DNA of 16,449 nucleotides, from the NCBI GenBank assembly GCA_934086255.1, contig CAKOIB010000015.1:1-16449 (forward strand). The letters are read 5' to 3'. The translations under genes were made by a program, and so were the position numbers. Below the pieces are notes generated by a model. That model saw only the letters and a program-made list of their open reading frames with translations, made no database searches and had not been told where the DNA came from. Position 1 is the first letter of the stretch. Each line of letters opens with the position of its first letter. Shown in pieces: positions 14,099-16,449 of the stretch. The DNA comes from an uncultured Bacilli bacterium. Its GTDB lineage: Bacteria > Bacillota_I > Bacilli_A > RF39 > UBA660.

Positions 14099-14133
14099 AA
14101 CGCTAAAGGGCTAGCGATTAGCGTTGTCCCTTT
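14099..14133 (-). promoter_or_regulatory. Candidate H-type pseudoknot RNA element (leader or small RNA)
   Basis: AACGCTAA (14099-14106) is complementary to TTAGCGTT (14118-14125), and AAAGGG (14105-14110) to CCCTTT (14128-14133). The two pairings interleave, which is the A-B-A'-B' order of an H-type pseudoknot. A competing hairpin, CGCTA/TAGCG (14101-14105/14112-14116), is also possible. On the minus strand the element is followed 10 nt later by an intrinsic terminator and then by the RNHCP gene. I do not match it to a known riboswitch class. Confidence 0.45.
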
Positions 14134-14357
14134 ATAATATATTTTATGTATTTAGTTTTTAGATGTTACATGTTTAGTATATGTAGTTTTATTTAGTTTT
14201 ATTCTTATTTGATTTATATTTATTTATAAGCTTTTTTAAATAATTCTTAGTTTTTTATTTTTTGAAATTGTCACATGTTGTGATTATATTATTGAACTCA
14301 AAAAATGGTCTGAAATATTATAATTATTTTATTAGTTTTTGTAGTATGTTTATTGTA
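14134..14357. other. AT-rich intergenic region without a recognised gene
   Basis: The stretch between the pseudoknot element and the DinD stop has no supported ORF on either strand. It is extremely AT-rich. A short palindrome CACATGTTGTG (about 14272-14282) and a related TACATGT near 14168 are the only local patterns seen. A weak promoter for the leader RNA could be near 14140 (TATTAT) but lacks a good -35. Confidence 0.5.
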
Positions 14358-15191
14358 TTAATCGAGATTTTTTGTCTCTAGTTTTTTAGTTTCTTTTTCT
14401 AATTCTTTTAAACTTTTGTATGGTGTTGGTAGATCTTCTGGCATTGTTCCTCCTAATCTTTTGATGCTATTTCTTATTTCTTTTCCTACTTCATAATGAA
14501 CATAGTTTGCTTTATACTCATTATCAACTTTATCTCTTTTTAATTTAGCATCTGTTTGAGCAATTCTAAATATATTATCTGCGAGTTCTTCGCTACCCAT
14601 GTTATCTAGTATATCTTCTCTATATCTGAGCTTTTTTCTTTTAAAAATATCGTCTGCTGTTTCACCATTATAAAGACCCTTATATCCTGCATTATGAAAT
14701 CTAGCTAAATCTTTTACTCCACTTTTAACTGCTGTTTTATTTAAATTATAATTTCCTTTTCTTGCTTGATTTCTCCGATATAATCTTTTCTCATCTTCAT
14801 TAAGCTCATTATACTCTTTTTCAGATAGTTCTTGTTTTCTTGTTTGTATTGCAAAATAAGTTTGAGCAAGTGCTATTATTTCTTTTTTAGGATTACCATT
14901 CATTACTATTAAATAACATGCATATCTAGATAATTTGTAATCTATAACTTTTCTTGTTGCACCTTTTGCTAGTTTTATCATTTTGCGTTGTACCGCAAAA
15001 TGATCATCTATATTATATTTGCTTTCTTCACATGCAACTTTAGCCCTTTCAATTAAATCATTTATACTTCGCCATTGTTGATATCCTAAAACTTTTTGTA
15101 ATTCTCGTGCATTCCAATATTCATTACCATTCTCATCAATATGCTTAATATCTTCGAAAACTTTTTTTGTATATTCTTTTATTTCATTCAT
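14358..15191 (-). CDS. dinD: DinD-type DNA damage-inducible protein D
   Basis: 277 residues from the ATG at 15191, which follows AAGGAAG; an upstream in-frame ATG at 15269 would overlap the remnant gene and has no site. The N-terminal half (FEDIKHIDENGNEYWNARELQKVLGY ... WRSINDLIERA) is a BRO/KilA-like domain, followed by DinD-typical segments: DHF, KLSRYACYLIVMNGNP, the YFAIQTRKQE motif, and NEDEKRLYRRNQARKGNYNLNKTA. E. coli DinD is SOS-induced and acts on RecA-mediated strand exchange. In many bacteria it travels with restriction and defence genes, and the next gene upstream here is a DUF1016-type nuclease. No clear LexA box was found. Confidence 0.9.
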   Translation of the reverse strand: MNEIKEYTKKVFEDIKHIDENGNEYWNARELQKVLGYQQWRSINDLIERAKVACEESKYNIDDHFAVQRKMIKLAKGATRKVIDYKLSRYACYLIVMNGNPKKEIIALAQTYFAIQTRKQELSEKEYNELNEDEKRLYRRNQARKGNYNLNKTAVKSGVKDLARFHNAGYKGLYNGETADDIFKRKKLRYREDILDNMGSEELADNIFRIAQTDAKLKRDKVDNEYKANYVHYEVGKEIRNSIKRLGGTMPEDLPTPYKSLKELEKETKKLETKNLD

Positions 15192-15207
15192 TTTATCATC
15201 TTCCTTT

Positions 15208-15413
15208 CTATGGACTGCAAGTCTTAATTTTTGACTTGTTCTTTCTAATTTCAAATGTAACACTTCCATCTTGATCTATTCTATATATCTCAGATTTTTC
15301 TAAATTATTTAATGTCTCTTTGTTTGGATGATTATATCTATTGTTTTTACCTACTGATATTATTGAATATTTTGGTTTTATTTATCTATAAACTCTTTTC
15401 TAGTTTTGATTTT
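15208..15413 (-). pseudogene. Remnant of a ComEC-like metallo-beta-lactamase C-terminus, frameshifted
   Basis: Between DinD and the DUF1016 gene the minus strand reads IKPKYSIISVGKNNRYNHP, then NKETLNNLEKSEIYRID and QDGSVTFEIR, ending at a TAG (15208-15210). The series ISVGKNNRYxHP ... YRxDxDGxV is typical of the end of the metallo-beta-lactamase domain of ComEC/Rec2-type DNA uptake proteins. Upstream of 15381 the frame is broken by a TAA. One extra A in the A-rich stretch near 15385 would join it to a KEFIDK segment, as expected for the family (FIDKIKPKYS). Further upstream the homology is lost, so the rest of the gene is gone or elsewhere. The call rests on motif recall. Confidence 0.65.
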
Positions 15414-15543
15414 TCATTATCGTAATACAAATAAATTGATATATGTCGATGTTCTTATATTTTTTTATTCGAAAATAACTCTACTATTTGATGATTATAA
15501 GATTAAATTAGTTATTTAAATTAAAATATTATTAACTATCGTA

Positions 15544-16434
15544 TCATATAAGTTCATATTCTCTAATGGCAATTCTTTCATCTGAACAGTATTCTATTAC
15601 AAATTTGTTTTCTCTTTTGCATATTAATATTCCCATTGTATTATTGTTACTTATTTCTTTTATGTTTTTATCTATATAATTCATATACTTTTGAACCCGT
15701 GAAATATATTCAACTTTAAATTGGTTAACTTTTAATTCAATTACTACATAACAATTAAACTTTATATTAAATAATAACAAATCTATATAATGATTTCTAT
15801 CACCTATTTTTATTTTATATTCACTACCTATAAAACTAAATGAATTACCAAGTTCTCTCATAAATGATTCTATATCTTCTAATATTAAATTATGTAATGC
15901 TTTTTCGTTAAATATCTCAATATTATTCTTATTTCTAATTAATATTGGATTTGGTACTAAATCTTTTGCTTCAATCTTATCATCAAGTATTAATTTGTTT
16001 TTAGTTTCGATTGGTAATCTATTGTATTCATTATTGCGAATCTTTTCTCTTAATAAATCACGCCCAATATTTTGTTCTCTACAGATATTGATATAATACC
16101 TTATTTCATCTATATTTTTTAAAGGTAATAACTCAACATAATGGCTCCAAGACAATTGTGTCGCAAGCTGCGACACTTTTTCATTACTAAACATACTATA
16201 GAATTGTTTCATCCTAAATAATGTTCTTCTGTTATATTTTTTACCAACTTCAACAACTAATTTTTTAGAATATTCATCTATAATATTATCTCCATATTTT
16301 CCACCTGCATCATTTAGCAACTTGCCAATTTCAAAATATGTAATAACTTTATGTCTTTCCTTCGAATAGTCTTTTACTTTTGAATATATTTCATTATCCA
16401 CTAATTTATTTTTTATTTCATTATAATAATTCAT
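15544..16434 (-). CDS. DUF1016/YhcG-type PDDEXK nuclease-domain protein
   Basis: 296 residues. The N-terminal half (YFEIGKLLNDAGGKYGDNIIDEYSKKL ... YNRRTLFRMKQFYSMF ... QLSWSHYVELL) is the DUF1016 N-terminal domain, predicted helical and possibly DNA-binding. The C-terminal half (about 165-290) is a PDDEXK-type nuclease domain. It shows IGDRNHYIDLLLFN with D218 and VIELKVNQF with E233 and K235 as the likely catalytic set. The family (YhcG) is common in or next to type I restriction-modification and other defence loci. The ATG follows AAGGAG, partly at the window edge. The C-terminus is somewhat shorter than in many homologues. No hsd genes are visible, but they could lie to the right. Confidence 0.9.
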   Translation of the reverse strand: MNYYNEIKNKLVDNEIYSKVKDYSKERHKVITYFEIGKLLNDAGGKYGDNIIDEYSKKLVVEVGKKYNRRTLFRMKQFYSMFSNEKVSQLATQLSWSHYVELLPLKNIDEIRYYINICREQNIGRDLLREKIRNNEYNRLPIETKNKLILDDKIEAKDLVPNPILIRNKNNIEIFNEKALHNLILEDIESFMRELGNSFSFIGSEYKIKIGDRNHYIDLLLFNIKFNCYVVIELKVNQFKVEYISRVQKYMNYIDKNIKEISNNNTMGILICKRENKFVIEYCSDERIAIREYELI

Positions 16435-16449
16435 ATTTACTCCTTACTA

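Noticed and set aside
15192..15269. Earlier start for DinD
   Set aside because: The added 26 residues are an out-of-frame reading of the ComEC-like remnant, and no binding site precedes that ATG. AAGGAAG serves the ATG at 15191.
1..16449. CRISPR array, tRNA or rRNA genes, insertion sequences
   Set aside because: No regularly spaced direct repeats, tRNA cloverleaf, rRNA segment or transposase was seen on either strand.

Overview
The window reads as a chromosomal segment of a very AT-rich, low-GC Bacillota, probably an uncultured gut- or rumen-type member of the Bacilli/Clostridia. Supporting signs are the base composition, strong AGGAGG-type ribosome binding sites, near-consensus sigma-A promoters, a standard genetic code, and spore-related genes (ylbJ, a SpoVIF-family gene). 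The species cannot be fixed from this sequence alone.

Left edge (1-1200): the 5' part of a membrane-anchored surface protein with dockerin/EF-hand-like calcium repeats. A run of ten G lies at its start codon, in an otherwise AT-rich sequence, and looks like a phase-variation switch. Next to it is a compact 230-bp unit: a strong promoter, a 28-residue hydrophobic peptide, a stable hairpin and long imperfect inverted repeats. It resembles a type I toxin locus or a small mobile element.

1207-4264: trmL (tRNA methylation) coupled to a membrane-anchored thioredoxin-fold protein, then a YlbL-type PDZ/Lon-like protease, divergent from the spore-related membrane protein gene ylbJ. 4221-8465: a small type IV pilus-like module. 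It has two prepilins, one carrying a large SUMF1/FGE-like (C-type-lectin fold) C-terminal domain, and a divergent PilB/GspE-type ATPase with a long acidic tail. 8473-10575: a SpoVIF-family gene with a TTG start, a small HEXXH protein and the ribosome-assembly GTPase der.

10632-11859: the most notable part. A structured stretch of about 600 nt without coding potential has its own consensus promoter and an intrinsic terminator. It sits directly upstream of a four-TM protein that closely resembles OapA, with a D-x-x-x-D motif. I read this as an OLE RNA/OapA pair, a ribonucleoprotein system known mostly from extremophilic and anaerobic Firmicutes.

11856-14017: a gene set on the minus strand: an RNHCP zinc-ribbon protein, an unknown membrane-anchored possible propeller protein, a 47-residue acidic protein and a triple-LysM protein. 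It is preceded by a pseudoknot-plus-terminator RNA element that may regulate it. 14358-16434: a defence/mobile-type stretch with DinD and a DUF1016/YhcG-type PDDEXK nuclease, separated by a frameshifted remnant of a ComEC-like metallo-beta-lactamase C-terminus.
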